Part shown: in pieces, positions 45,949 through 54,527 of the stretch
Layout of the letters: the number at the start of each line of letters is the position of its first letter
How positions within the stretch are numbered: position 1 is the first letter of the stretch
Assembly: GCA_008690995.1 (NCBI GenBank)
Contig: VRMN01000016.1
Span: 114,501-178,500 of the forward strand
Reading direction: 5' to 3'
Source: Porphyridium purpureum
Lineage: Eukaryota > Rhodophyta > Bangiophyceae > Porphyridiales > Porphyridiaceae
Length of the DNA: 64,000 bases
Position numbers and translations under genes: made by a program
Notes under the pieces: generated by a model
The model's input: only the letters and a program-made list of their open reading frames with translations
Told to the model about the DNA's origin: nothing
Databases searched by the model: none

Positions 45949-46491
45949 TTACTGTTCAACAGGCAGCTGCGCGCTCGCGTACGCCTGCATTCCACCCGCC
46001 ACATCGCGCAGCGACTCGCGATCAAACCCGAGCTTTTGCGTCAAGATCTTGCACGCGCGCGCGGATCGCATTCCGCTCCCGCAGACCACCAGCCAGCCGT
46101 GATCTGTCGAGACCTTTTCCTGGACCTGTTGCTCGAACGCGCCGTTCGGCACCATTTGGCCGTCCTCTGTGCGGTTCATCAAGGGCACGAGCACGGCGCC
46201 CTTGATGCGACCCTGGGCGAATTCGCCCGTCGTCCTGACATCCAGAACCTTGAAACCGTTGCCGGTGTACTCTGCCACCTCGGCCGGCTTGACCAGCGCG
46301 ACATCTTCCGCGGAGGCCGCGCACATGAACATGCGCGCGCGCGCGCCCGCCTTTGCGCGCAGCCACGCGGCCAGCGGCGCCGACGCGAGCCGCGTGGGCG
46401 CGCGAAAAACGGCCGCGACGGAGCCGCCGCCGCCACGGCCGCACGCGCGCTCAGCTGCCGCCGCGGCCTGGCGAACCAATTCGCCACGCAC
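45949..46491 (-). CDS. Rhodanese-like protein with plastid-type leader; start uncertain
   Basis: The rhodanese domain (about residues 62-175 of this frame: KPAEVAEYTGNGFKVLDVRT, TTGEFAQGRIKGAVLVPLMN, then the active-site loop LVVCGSGMRSARACKIL with the catalytic Cys, and the C-terminal VAGGMQAYASAQLP) is complete, a single-domain sulfurtransferase fold. The preceding 50 codons read like a transit peptide (VAAVFRAPTRLASAPLAAWL, then RAKAGARAR) and are in frame, but the frame reaches 46567 without an ATG: the only in-frame ATG is at 46332 (MFMCAASAEDV), which would drop that leader. An upstream exon supplying the ATG is the likely explanation. The protein probably resides in the plastid; single-domain rhodaneses there transfer sulfur or act as scaffolds. 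Confidence 0.8.
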   Translation of the reverse strand: MRGELVRQAAAAAERACGRGGGGSVAAVFRAPTRLASAPLAAWLRAKAGARARMFMCAASAEDVALVKPAEVAEYTGNGFKVLDVRTTGEFAQGRIKGAVLVPLMNRTEDGQMVPNGAFEQQVQEKVSTDHGWLVVCGSGMRSARACKILTQKLGFDRESLRDVAGGMQAYASAQLPVEQ

Positions 46492-47152
46492 ACAAACAAC
46501 GCCGCCATCGTCTCTGCGCGTGTCCCTGTTCTCTTTCCGAGCCTCGGCAACCGTTCCTCCCCCACCCTACTACTCTACCCCCTCCGCCGAACCCGCTCAC
46601 GATCTTACGTGACTACCCCGCAGAACCCTCCCCACTGCCGTAAACAAAAAATCACACGTGCCGATGCTCTCTCTCTCCCCGCATTTTTGTTCTCTCGTTC
46701 ACTCCCTCGCGTGATCTTCAATCTTTGAGGCGCAAGAAACTCACCCGAAAACACCAAACGACCACAAAAAAAATTATAAAGTACAAAGTCGAAAACGCAG
46801 AGCCAATTTGAAACGGAGGGGGAGGAGGAATAGAACGGGGGGTTCGATACGTGATAGGTAAACACACCCACCTGCTCATCCACACATCTACAAACGCACA
46901 TACACCTGAATGCAGGAGGATTTTTTATATGTGTAATCGGTGGGGGTACAGTTTCGCGCGGGGTAAAACGCCTCAGCAACGTGCAATGATCGTGCGACTT
47001 TTTTTTTCGGGGGTGCTTGCGCCGGAGTTGCGGGATGGTGGGTCGGGTGTGGGTGTTGGGGTGTGGGGGTGTTGGGTGGGGTGAGGCGGTGGAGAGATGG
47101 TGTAGAGCGGGGGGAGAAGTGTGAAGCAAAGGGAGGAGCGAGAAGTGGAGGG
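46492..47152. other. Divergent gap between the rhodanese and GARP genes
   Basis: No complete gene seen. GT-rich near 47040-47100, AT-rich near 46765-46800, with an isolated GGGTACAGT at 46944-46952. It may hold a first exon of the rhodanese gene. Confidence 0.4.
46946..46952 (+). promoter_or_regulatory. GTACAGT site upstream of the GARP gene
   Basis: GTACAGT about 200 bp upstream of the GARP-gene ATG; single copy of the recurrent motif. Confidence 0.25.
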
Positions 47153-48763
47153 ATGGCGAACGTGTCGCACGTGACAGAGGCGAGTGCGGAGCACGGCGAG
47201 CTGTGTTCGACACGCGAGACGCGGCACAAGTACGGCGAGCGCGGCGCGGTGCGTGCGCCGCCGGGCACGCGCGCGGACGGCGTGCGCTTCTGGGGAAGCG
47301 TCGTGGCGATGAAGAGGGCCGGCGCGTGCGACGGCGAGGCAGGGCGTGTTGAGACAGGCGTGTCGACTGAGTTGGCGGAGACGGATGAGGAGCCGCTCGA
47401 TGCGCAGGATACCGTCTCGAACGCGAGCCGCAGGAAGCGGCGTCGGAGGGCGGGCGCGCGAGTGGGTCAAGGCGCCCATGAGGACGCCGGAGCGGGCCAC
47501 GTGCGTGAGGGCGCGAGAAGCGACGGCGATGCCGTGAAAGGCGTAGTGATTGGTGCTCCCAATGAGTGGATGTGGCTCGAAGTCGACCAACACGTCTCGG
47601 CCCTGCTCGAACCGAGCCACACAAGGGCAGACGCCACGGCGGCAGCGACCCGTGTGGGAAGGACAGGTGCGAGCGATGCTCCCGCAGCCGTTGCGGAAAC
47701 CGAAAATGCCGCACCGGCGGGTTGCTGCCCTGGACGAGTCGGGTCGGACGAGTTTGAGGCAGCGCTGGCACAGTTTGAGTGGTCTTCGGCACAAACACAG
47801 GACGTGTTGACGTCTGCGATGGCAGATTCGTTTTTTGCGCGGCTTCCCGAACAACCAGGTGGCGTGACGGAGGCCAACGCCGCGCTGTCATCCCGCACAA
47901 CCAAGCACGTTTCCGAAAGCGAGGAACACGTGACGGTACCAGGTGTCGGCTCGTTCGCAAAGATGCCGCGCGCGCGCCTCGAGCTCCTAGGCGGCGACGA
48001 AGAGCACCAATTATCGTCGTCCTCGCAAGGTCAAATCGCAAGAGGGATCAGTGGCAGTGGTTCATTCGACGGGCAGATTGAGACGTCGAGCGCAGACGTG
48101 AAACCGCGGCTTTCCTGGAAGGGCGCGTTGCACGACCGTTTTGTGCACGTGCTCAACATGCTTGCCCCAGAGCACCGAAAACCCAAGCTAGTTCTTCAAA
48201 TCATGAATGTTGAAGGTTTACATGTAGAGCAGGTCAAAAGCCGGATGCAAAAGCACCGAATGCGTCTTGTGAAACCGCCGCGACAGAGAGATGGGATCGC
48301 AATTGCCGCGCGTAATCAGCGGCCCGAAAATAGCACCGCTGCAGAATCGTTAGCACAAGGCGAGTGTGATGCCAGCAGAGACTGGCGAACAGAGCTGACC
48401 AAGCTTTCGGACGAGGACTCGCTCCGTTCGATAACGCACTACAACAGCCTCAAACTAGCGCAGCAGAGGGCGGAACAGGATGCCAGGCGAGCCGAGCTTT
48501 TAAAGCTTGGGTACCAAACAAGGGACTTGATTCAAAAGTCTGTGAAGCTTCAGCTGAAGTTTCAAACGCATTGTAAAACTAGGCACGCCGGACTGGTTGC
48601 GGCCCATCGTGCCGGCGTCGCGGACAAGAAAGAAGTCGAGCAAGCGACCTTTATTCACAAAGTATTCGGTGAGAGCGTCAAGTCCATTGAGGAACAGACC
48701 AAGATTTGCGAGGAACTGGGCAAATTGGTTCAGGGACTCGAAGCCCAAGCGTCCTCCGCCTAG
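47153..48763 (+). CDS. GARP/MYB-like DNA-binding protein
   Basis: 536 residues from the ATG at 47153 (MANVSHVTEASAEHG). The GARP motif lies at about 318-372: LSWKGALHDRFVHVLNMLAP, PKLVLQIMNVEGLHVEQVKS, RMQKHRMRLVK. This is the single MYB-like helix-turn-helix of plant and algal GARP proteins, where the SHLQKYR box reads SRMQKHR here. After it comes a coiled-coil-forming segment (about 415-525), resembling the MYB-CC organisation of the phosphate-starvation regulators PHR1/PSR1, though the LHEQLE motif is not evident. The first 300 residues are Gly/Glu/Ala-rich and disordered. Probably a transcription factor in the nucleus. The huge minus-strand frame opposite is a shadow. Confidence 0.78.
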   Translation: MANVSHVTEASAEHGELCSTRETRHKYGERGAVRAPPGTRADGVRFWGSVVAMKRAGACDGEAGRVETGVSTELAETDEEPLDAQDTVSNASRRKRRRRAGARVGQGAHEDAGAGHVREGARSDGDAVKGVVIGAPNEWMWLEVDQHVSALLEPSHTRADATAAATRVGRTGASDAPAAVAETENAAPAGCCPGRVGSDEFEAALAQFEWSSAQTQDVLTSAMADSFFARLPEQPGGVTEANAALSSRTTKHVSESEEHVTVPGVGSFAKMPRARLELLGGDEEHQLSSSSQGQIARGISGSGSFDGQIETSSADVKPRLSWKGALHDRFVHVLNMLAPEHRKPKLVLQIMNVEGLHVEQVKSRMQKHRMRLVKPPRQRDGIAIAARNQRPENSTAAESLAQGECDASRDWRTELTKLSDEDSLRSITHYNSLKLAQQRAEQDARRAELLKLGYQTRDLIQKSVKLQLKFQTHCKTRHAGLVAAHRAGVADKKEVEQATFIHKVFGESVKSIEEQTKICEELGKLVQGLEAQASSA

Positions 48764-49054
48764 GAAACGATAGATCATAAATGCATGAGGACATATCGGA
48801 GCTATTAACTTGAGCTGTTTCACTCGTCTCTATTGGACGCGCCGGCAATCACTGCTTGCTATTGAGTGAGTCGGTGCGCGCGAGCGACTTGCGGTTCTTC
48901 ACAATCTGGAGGAAACAGGAACGGAACCGAGGCACGACGAGAAAAGCCCCGAAGAAATACGATATGTAAAGTTAGACCTGCCGCTACTCGACATGAATGA
49001 AAAGCGATGCGCACAGTGCTTCGTCACGGCGTGTGCAGATCAATCAAACCTTCC
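48764..49054. other. 3' gap after the GARP gene
   Basis: Region between the GARP stop and the stop of the broken-looking membrane-protein frame. No gene seen. Confidence 0.4.
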
Positions 49055-49422
49055 TCAGCGGAATCGCAGAAAACGTACCATCACCGCAAGAGGCACGACA
49101 ACGCCGACCAACATAACCACCGCGCCGGCGATAAAGGATCCGAATGAGGGTTCCGTGTACACCATGCCTGTCGGTTCTTCTGTGCGCGGGCCGGCCGAGC
49201 GATTGCAACTTAATCTCGTGTCCTCCTCGTCGTAAAAGGGCTGGCGTCGCAGAGAGGCGCACGCAGAACGTCAGCTTCACACCGCGACGATTTGGCTGAT
49301 AGGTCAGCCAAATTGGTGTGCGGCACGCCGTTTTGGTCCGAAAGGACGCAGATGAAAGAAAGAGAAAGAAGAAGAACAAGACAACGGGACAATGAACAAC
49401 GTGTCTCAGTTTCCCCGCCCAC
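49055..49422 (-). other. Possible single-pass membrane protein read in two frames, overlapping MED7 start
   Basis: Two minus-strand frames look like halves of one protein. The upstream frame begins with a signal peptide-like run (CLVLLLSLSFICVLSDQNG) and a Cys-containing ectodomain (SSRCEADVLRAPLCDASPF) and stops at 49210. The second frame, open from about 49270 to the TGA at 49055-49057, continues with an acidic stalk (YDEEDTRLSCNRSAG) and a membrane span (SFGSFIAGAVVMLVGVVVPL) with a basic tail. The two would join by one step back at CCCTTTT (49234-49240). No ATG exists for the first frame within the window shown before it enters the MED7 coding region. So it may be a spliced or frameshifted gene, a relic, or chance. 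Confidence 0.3.
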
Positions 49423-50072
49423 CGCAGCGGCTGTTTGAAGGCTTTGCCTCGCTAGGTGAACTACCTTCTCCTCCGCCGCTCCCCGAGGGAACCACGTACA
49501 GCTGTTTCGGCGGCACGTGGAGCACGCAGTTTACAATGCCGACGCTCGAGGAGTCCGGGCGCAAGCAGTTATTTGACGCGAATGTACCGGCAACGGAGAG
49601 CTTGCGCATGTTGAACGCCAGGTTGCTCAAAGTCTATGAGGAAGTAGTGCAGAACATTGCCCAAGAAGCTGAGCACGATGCGGTCAAGCCGCACGTTGAT
49701 GAGCTCGAGCTGGTCATCGTGAACATGCATTTTCTGATCAACTCATTGCGCGTACCACAGGCGAGGCTGCAGCTAGCCAAGCTGATCACTGAGCAAGCGC
49801 AGGAGCTGGACGCACATGCCGACTTGCTAAGATTGCGCATGCAGCAAGGCCGAGAATGCCTGCGGAACGTCCACATCGAAATCGAGACCATGAGAAAGTT
49901 GCGCGAGCGCGGTGAGATGGATCAGATTCTGACCGCTGCGGAAAGTTTGGCTGCTTCTCAAACACTGCCGCCCGAAGACGTGTCGGCGAACCAGCAAGCC
50001 ACCACCCGTGCCGCTTTGTATGCACGCGCAGCCGAGATTGCTGCGGCAGCTATACGCCACGAGCGCCACTGA
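49392..50072 (+). CDS. MED7: Mediator complex subunit 7
   Basis: 226 residues. The MED7 pattern is clear: an N-terminal Pro-rich PPPP(L)-type head (FPRPPQRLFEGFASLGELPS, PPPLPEG), the LNARLLKVYEEVVQNIAQE helix and the conserved LVIVNMHFLINSLRVPQARL block, matching the H-x-L-I-N-x-L-R-P-x-Q-A-R core of MED7, then a charged coiled coil (about 145-190). MED7 is a middle-module subunit that pairs with MED21 and links Mediator to RNA polymerase II. Length is within the 220-240 range of the family. The start codon at 49392 is the first of the frame and begins the conserved head. A possible membrane-protein frame runs on the opposite strand across its 5' end. Confidence 0.9.
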   Translation: MNNVSQFPRPPQRLFEGFASLGELPSPPPLPEGTTYSCFGGTWSTQFTMPTLEESGRKQLFDANVPATESLRMLNARLLKVYEEVVQNIAQEAEHDAVKPHVDELELVIVNMHFLINSLRVPQARLQLAKLITEQAQELDAHADLLRLRMQQGRECLRNVHIEIETMRKLRERGEMDQILTAAESLAASQTLPPEDVSANQQATTRAALYARAAEIAAAAIRHERH

Positions 50073-50191
50073 TCGGCATGCTCGAAACTGGAAGAAGAAA
50101 AAATTGGTGCCTGACAGGCTATCAGACTTTTTCTTAAAGTATCGCTTCTATCTTACATATTGTCCGGTCATGTATGCTACAGCCTATGACC

Positions 50192-51391
50192 TCATTTCTG
50201 CGCACTGTTCCTGATCATGGACGAACTAATATCCACGCGGAACATTTCCTCAGGGATCTCGACGAACATCGAGTCAAGTTCAGTTGGCACATCAAGCATC
50301 TTAAGCGTCAAAAAGGCGCCCTTTCCAGCCTGAGGGTCACTGAGCCGGCCAGCCACAAGGATACGGATATGCTGCTGCTGCTGCAGTTGCGACAGTTGCG
50401 CGATCATCTCAGTCCTACTGTTTGAATAATACTTTGGATCAAGCAGGCGAGCGGCCGTGTCAAAGCCCACCACAAACGCAGATGCGTTTGTGCTGACCGC
50501 CTTTTCCGTGAATAGAGCGTGTCGAGTGAGCACGAGCGGTAAGTCGTTGTGCGAAAATTGCCGGATCCGCTGCGCTATCTGCTGCACATCTTGTAGAGCA
50601 GCCTTGTCCGCGTTCAGAACTGACAGCTCGTACGCCACATGGACACCTCCTAGAAGAGCCGTGGTCACCTCGGTAAGCTTGCGGTGTCCAGCATGCAGGG
50701 GGTTGTACGAGCCACTCATTAGCGCCCATCCGGCCGTATCAACCAATGGCGACAGTCTGTTTCCGCCTACCCATACCATTCTCTCGATGTGCTCGTCGAT
50801 CAAGTTTTGAATCCATTCGTCCATGCATGGCCGCTCGCGCACGCGTACTTCCACAGCTTCGCACGCGCTCCCAGAAAACTGCATCAATTGCGTCTTCATT
50901 TGCTGTTCCAACGCGTGGCGATGTGAGCTTTCCACGGAATCCTGGACGCTCTGCGCACCCATACATTGATAGCCTTGATCTGTGTTCCCCAGCTGGTCTA
51001 CCATCGACGCAAGCCCGTGGTACAGATCTGCGCAGCCAGTTTCTCGCGATGTCACGACCAGGCGAACAAGCACGTGCCAACGATCCTTGACCAGAGCACC
51101 AGCAACACAGATCTCGTTCCGCACGGCGACAACACCAAACCCATTAACATGCTCTACACAATCAGATTCGGCATCCTCCGTTGCCGCGGCGGCAGCATCT
51201 GCCAGCTCCATTGCCGCGTCCATCGGATGCGAATTCATCCATGGCGGAGTCGCAGGCCAGCGCACTGCAGAAGAAAATTCCGCCTCTTCCAGCGCAAGCC
51301 GGCTTCTATTTCCCTTTCCAAGTGTCTTCTGCAGCGCCACCTGGAGCGCGCGGGGCAAATTCATGCCATAGCACATACACACACGCGCCAT
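50192..51391 (-). CDS. Nucleotidyltransferase (HxGH) with N-terminal CinA-like region
   Basis: 399 residues from the first ATG of the frame (MARVCMCYGMNL); the frame is open a little further upstream but only to a GTG. The C-terminal domain (about 215-399) is a nucleotidylyltransferase fold: ALMSGSYNPLHAGHRKLTEV holds the HxGH of the adenylyl/cytidylyltransferase family, and FRVDISSSMIRNSA is the ISS-T/M-x-R motif. The first 200 residues (MNSHPMDAAMELADAAAA, NGFGVVAVRNEICVAGALVK, DRWHVLVRLVVTSRETGCAD) have the size and strand order of a CinA/competence-damage amidase-like domain as found in a plant family of such fusions, but its catalytic residues are not obvious. The likely reaction joins a nucleotide to a phosphate or phosphonate-bearing acceptor, for example NMN- or pantetheine-type. 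Confidence 0.8.
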   Translation of the reverse strand: MARVCMCYGMNLPRALQVALQKTLGKGNRSRLALEEAEFSSAVRWPATPPWMNSHPMDAAMELADAAAAATEDAESDCVEHVNGFGVVAVRNEICVAGALVKDRWHVLVRLVVTSRETGCADLYHGLASMVDQLGNTDQGYQCMGAQSVQDSVESSHRHALEQQMKTQLMQFSGSACEAVEVRVRERPCMDEWIQNLIDEHIERMVWVGGNRLSPLVDTAGWALMSGSYNPLHAGHRKLTEVTTALLGGVHVAYELSVLNADKAALQDVQQIAQRIRQFSHNDLPLVLTRHALFTEKAVSTNASAFVVGFDTAARLLDPKYYSNSRTEMIAQLSQLQQQQHIRILVAGRLSDPQAGKGAFLTLKMLDVPTELDSMFVEIPEEMFRVDISSSMIRNSAQK

Positions 51392-51626
51392 CTCACGCAA
51401 GTCCTTCCCGAGCGCCTCGTTTCTTTTCGTCAACGTCACGATGAGGCCACAAGTCACCAGCCGTCACGCCTTTCTCCCGAGAAGAAATATGAAAAAAATA
51501 TCATGATTTGACCTCATTTTGTCAGATGGAAACTACACGCGTGCTGAATTGGAGCGACAGAGAAAAGGTGGAGAGGTGGGATGAGGAATCTATTTAGCCG
51601 GAGAGAGCGACAGAGAGACGGAGTAG

Positions 51627-52292
51627 ATGGAGGAGGTTGTAGAATGTAGCGGAGGACCGACACCGCATATGCCTGCAAAGTTGGCATCGTTGCTGCAGAA
51701 GAAAAAGTCGCTGCGCTTGGCCAAAGAAGGTAAGACGGTGAACAAAGGTGACGAGATGGCGCCGAGGTTTGACATCGTTCTGCCCGACGAGGAAGAGCAG
51801 TACGAAATACTCGTGGAATCTGCGGGGCTCGCGACGGCGCTTCCGACGGATCAAGGCGCGGCCGAAACAAACCCGACGCGCTTGCACAGAAACCATAGCG
51901 GCACGTTGGTTGCCTCGGAACGCGGCGTGGCGGACGCGCCGCCTCGTCGAAGTGGTCCGCCATTGTGGAAGAGTGGCAGAGGCGTGCCGTCAGACCCTTG
52001 GGCAAGCGCTCAGCAAAGTCGCAGACCTGGCGTCTGCAACAGCAGCGTGGACGCTGACGATGGCAGCACGCTTGGATCGAGGGCAGAAAACAAAACGCGC
52101 GAATCTGGACTTGCCCATCATTTGGTGGACGAATTTCGAAGCAATTCCAAGATAATAGAAGACGCGAAACGAGATTTGTCGATCTCAAGATCGCCCATTG
52201 GCATCGCCGGTCGTGGCGGCAGCTTTTACAAGTGGCGCACTCAGAAGCAGCCAGGGAAAGCGTTATCCCCAATTTTGGAATCACCAATATAG
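51627..52292 (+). CDS. Unknown 221-residue protein with short basic helix
   Basis: 221 residues (MEEVVECSGGPTPHMPAKLA). An N-terminal helical stretch (AKLASLLQKKKSLRLAKEGK) is basic and may bind nucleic acid or membrane; next an acidic strand (DIVLPDEEEQYEILVES), then a Ser/Arg/Pro-rich disordered section and a charged helix (SGLAHHLVDEFRSNSKIIED). No family recognised. It has a consistent codon bias, a start right after a short purine leader, and no overlap with another supported gene. Confidence 0.5.
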   Translation: MEEVVECSGGPTPHMPAKLASLLQKKKSLRLAKEGKTVNKGDEMAPRFDIVLPDEEEQYEILVESAGLATALPTDQGAAETNPTRLHRNHSGTLVASERGVADAPPRRSGPPLWKSGRGVPSDPWASAQQSRRPGVCNSSVDADDGSTLGSRAENKTRESGLAHHLVDEFRSNSKIIEDAKRDLSISRSPIGIAGRGGSFYKWRTQKQPGKALSPILESPI

Positions 52293-52604
52293 GATTAAGT
52301 ATTGGAGATCATGTGAAACCCAAGCGAAGCATTTCTGGTTTTCTTTTGTTGCGGTCTGCAGTTTGGACCGCTAGTTTGTTATGCTCTTTGAGGCAGGTGC
52401 TATGCTTTCATCCTCGCTCTTTGTCTCATTCTGGCAGCCGTCGAAGCGAATATTTTACGAGGCTCGCCGAGTCGTTTAGCTAGTTCTGAGACGAATGAGT
52501 CCTTTCTCTCGCATCGCTCACGAACAAACTGCAGTGTGGAATGGCGGAAAAACCAGGTAGCTTCCATCACCTTACGTCCAGTCACAGCTCAGAAGAAGCA
52601 TTAA

Positions 52605-53000
52605 ATGGAGTACGGTCATGGTGTTGATTCGCTCAGCGCAATCAACCAAGAAGGGAAGAAAAGGTCGCGCCCGGAGTCGTCGGGTGCTGAAAGTACCACG
52701 TGCCACGCTGCCAGCATTGTAAGACCCTGTGGTGTCGGGAAAAAAGTGCATTCGATGATGATATTTGGGCGACTCGAAGCTAATGACGAGAAAAAGCCAA
52801 GGAAAAAGGCCCGGCGTTGTTCACGACAATGCCGACATTCTCAGGCCTTCTGCACCAGCACGGTATCGCACGAACACGCGCCGGTGGCTGGACCTATGGC
52901 TGCTCTGCCTACGGGTGGTGTGCCCAGGCGCAAATTAGGCATGGAAGTACGGATAGCGGTGGGTGCAACGTCCATTCGGCGCTTAGTCTGCTTGCAGTGA
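52605..53000 (+). CDS. Doubtful small basic protein
   Basis: 131 codons (MEYGHGVDSLSAINQEGKKR) with two nuclear-localisation-like patches (EGKKRSRPES and EKKPRKKARRCSR). No homology seen. A second frame overlapping its end (53113 stop; RKQGTAASLVEVRGLEQMEI) also has coding-like composition, so a spliced gene covering 52605-53113 is possible but I could not place convincing splice sites. Confidence 0.28.
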   Translation: MEYGHGVDSLSAINQEGKKRSRPESSGAESTTCHAASIVRPCGVGKKVHSMMIFGRLEANDEKKPRKKARRCSRQCRHSQAFCTSTVSHEHAPVAGPMAALPTGGVPRRKLGMEVRIAVGATSIRRLVCLQ

Positions 53001-53692
53001 GAAAGCAAGGGACTGCAGCCTCGTTGGTAGAGGTTCGGGGCCTGGAGCAGATGGAAATAAGCGTGGCGTTAAGGAAACAGCGCGGCCGCGGTACGCGGCC
53101 GCAGGCGCACTGAACGTTGTCACCAAGGATCTCCAGGGCTCTCCAAATGCCTAGTATCAAGGGATGCTTTGACGTGCAAGTGTTTTACTTTGGTGCTGGC
53201 TCAGTGGAGAAAGATGAGTACGCCCATTACAAATCTTACTTTGGTATGACGGGGTCTCTTTTCGTGTTTGTCTCTGTGAGCTCTGTGAGTTTTATACTCC
53301 CAAAGCCAAGTTGCCCCAATTTAACGAGTATGCTTCTTTCGTCTCACCGGATTCTCGCATACGTTTTGGCACCTGCGGTCCATTGTCGAGCTCGACTTTG
53401 CCAAATGCCGCCACAGCGGAGCCCTAATGGACAAGTAACACCTTGGCTTGGCAGCCGTGTGTCAGTCAGACTCTGTGACATTGCGACACGGATGGCAAGG
53501 ATGCTTCGCGCTTGTTTGGGCGCGTGACACCGTTCTGATCACTGCTTACATCGAGTGACAGTCAGGTGTCGGTGAGTGTAAGCACCAGCGCGTGGTTATA
53601 TGATGGCCGCGTCTGGACGAATTGGGCATGACTTGTGGAGACAAAAGCTGCCAAAGACTAAGCGCACAGACTCGTAAACACACACACATACT

Positions 53693-53694
<2 letters not shown>

Positions 53695-53760
<66 letters not shown>
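53695..53760. repeat. (CA)33 microsatellite
   Basis: Uninterrupted run of about 33 CA units, 120 bp upstream of the LITAF-like start codon. Open frames across it on either strand (poly-Thr/His or poly-Cys/Val) are artefacts. Confidence 0.97.
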
Positions 53761-53762
<2 letters not shown>

Positions 53763-53882
53763 AACACACACAACGAGAGAGGGAGCGAGCGAGCGACGTT
53801 TAATCAACATCGGCATTGCCTAATTGTTCTTCGACGGAAGTGTAGATTCTGACCACACGTCGAAGTTCTGACTTTTGGTGAA

Positions 53883-54284
53883 ATGGCAAGCACAGAGCAT
53901 CAGCAGTATCAGCCCTCCGCAACGCCTGCGCCTGCGCCGCCGACATGTGTGCAACAAGTGTTTGTCGGAGCAGGCGTTCGACCAGTGCCAGCTGCATCGC
54001 CACCGCAGCCCCAAGCCCAAGGCCAGGCTGAGCAGAAAGTCTTTGTCGCAGCGGGCCAGCAGCGGGTGGGCAAGCGCCCGCAAGTTGCTGCTTGCCAGGT
54101 GTGCGGAGAAAAGGTGCAGACGCGAGTCGAGTACAACTCGTGCAATGTGTTGAATTGGGCGATCTGCGTGTTCACGTGCTTCTGTTGTGTATTTATTCCT
54201 GGGTGCTGTGACAACGGAACCAACACGGCCACTCATTACTGCCCCAACTGCGGCGCCCTCATCGGGGAGAACTCGGGCCTCTAG
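53883..54284 (+). CDS. LITAF/BRI3-like membrane zinc protein
   Basis: 133 residues. The C-terminal 70 residues form a LITAF-type domain: a first zinc half-site (ACQVCGEKVQTRV), a hydrophobic/Cys-rich hairpin (WAICVFTCFCCVFIPGCCD) that inserts monotopically into membranes, and the second zinc half-site (THYCPNCGALIGENSGL). The N-terminal half is Pro/Gln-rich with PPTCVQQVFVG repeated as a similar EQKVFVA block, resembling the tail-like heads of BRI3 and CDIP1. Family members sit on endosomes and lysosomes. Length and architecture are close to animal LITAF and BRI3. The first ATG is well placed. Confidence 0.85.
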   Translation: MASTEHQQYQPSATPAPAPPTCVQQVFVGAGVRPVPAASPPQPQAQGQAEQKVFVAAGQQRVGKRPQVAACQVCGEKVQTRVEYNSCNVLNWAICVFTCFCCVFIPGCCDNGTNTATHYCPNCGALIGENSGL

Positions 54285-54527
54285 CTCTGCACCTGCAACT
54301 TGCGCGTCTCGCGACTCGCGCGTTGTTTCACGATTTGGGGTGTTCTGTACAAAATATCATTCAATCACACTAAAAACGCGGAGGTACTGTGACCACAAGC
54401 GCGATTATGAGCGGGCGAGCGGTTTTGTTTCTCACGCGCTCAGACTTTCATAGCAGCCGGTAGCGAATGCGGGGCGAGAGACGTTGCAAGTCTGAGGAGA
54501 GGGAGAGAAAGGCAGAGGGAAGCGAGG

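Larger units (their letters stand above)
52293..53882. other. 1.6 kb stretch with only weak small frames and a CA microsatellite
   Basis: Apart from the doubtful small gene at 52605, no domain-bearing frame is seen. Lower GC than the genes around it. Contains a GC-rich interval with two GCGGCCGC sites near 53081-53102 and the long CA repeat at 53695-53760. Confidence 0.4.

Noticed and set aside
46605-48041. 478-codon minus-strand frame opposite the GARP gene
   Set aside because: Arg/Pro/Ser/His-rich antisense shadow with no domain; the plus strand has a real GARP domain in frame.
53695-53760. CA repeat as a coding poly-Thr/His or poly-Cys/Val stretch
   Set aside because: Pure dinucleotide repeat open in all frames; no gene spans it.
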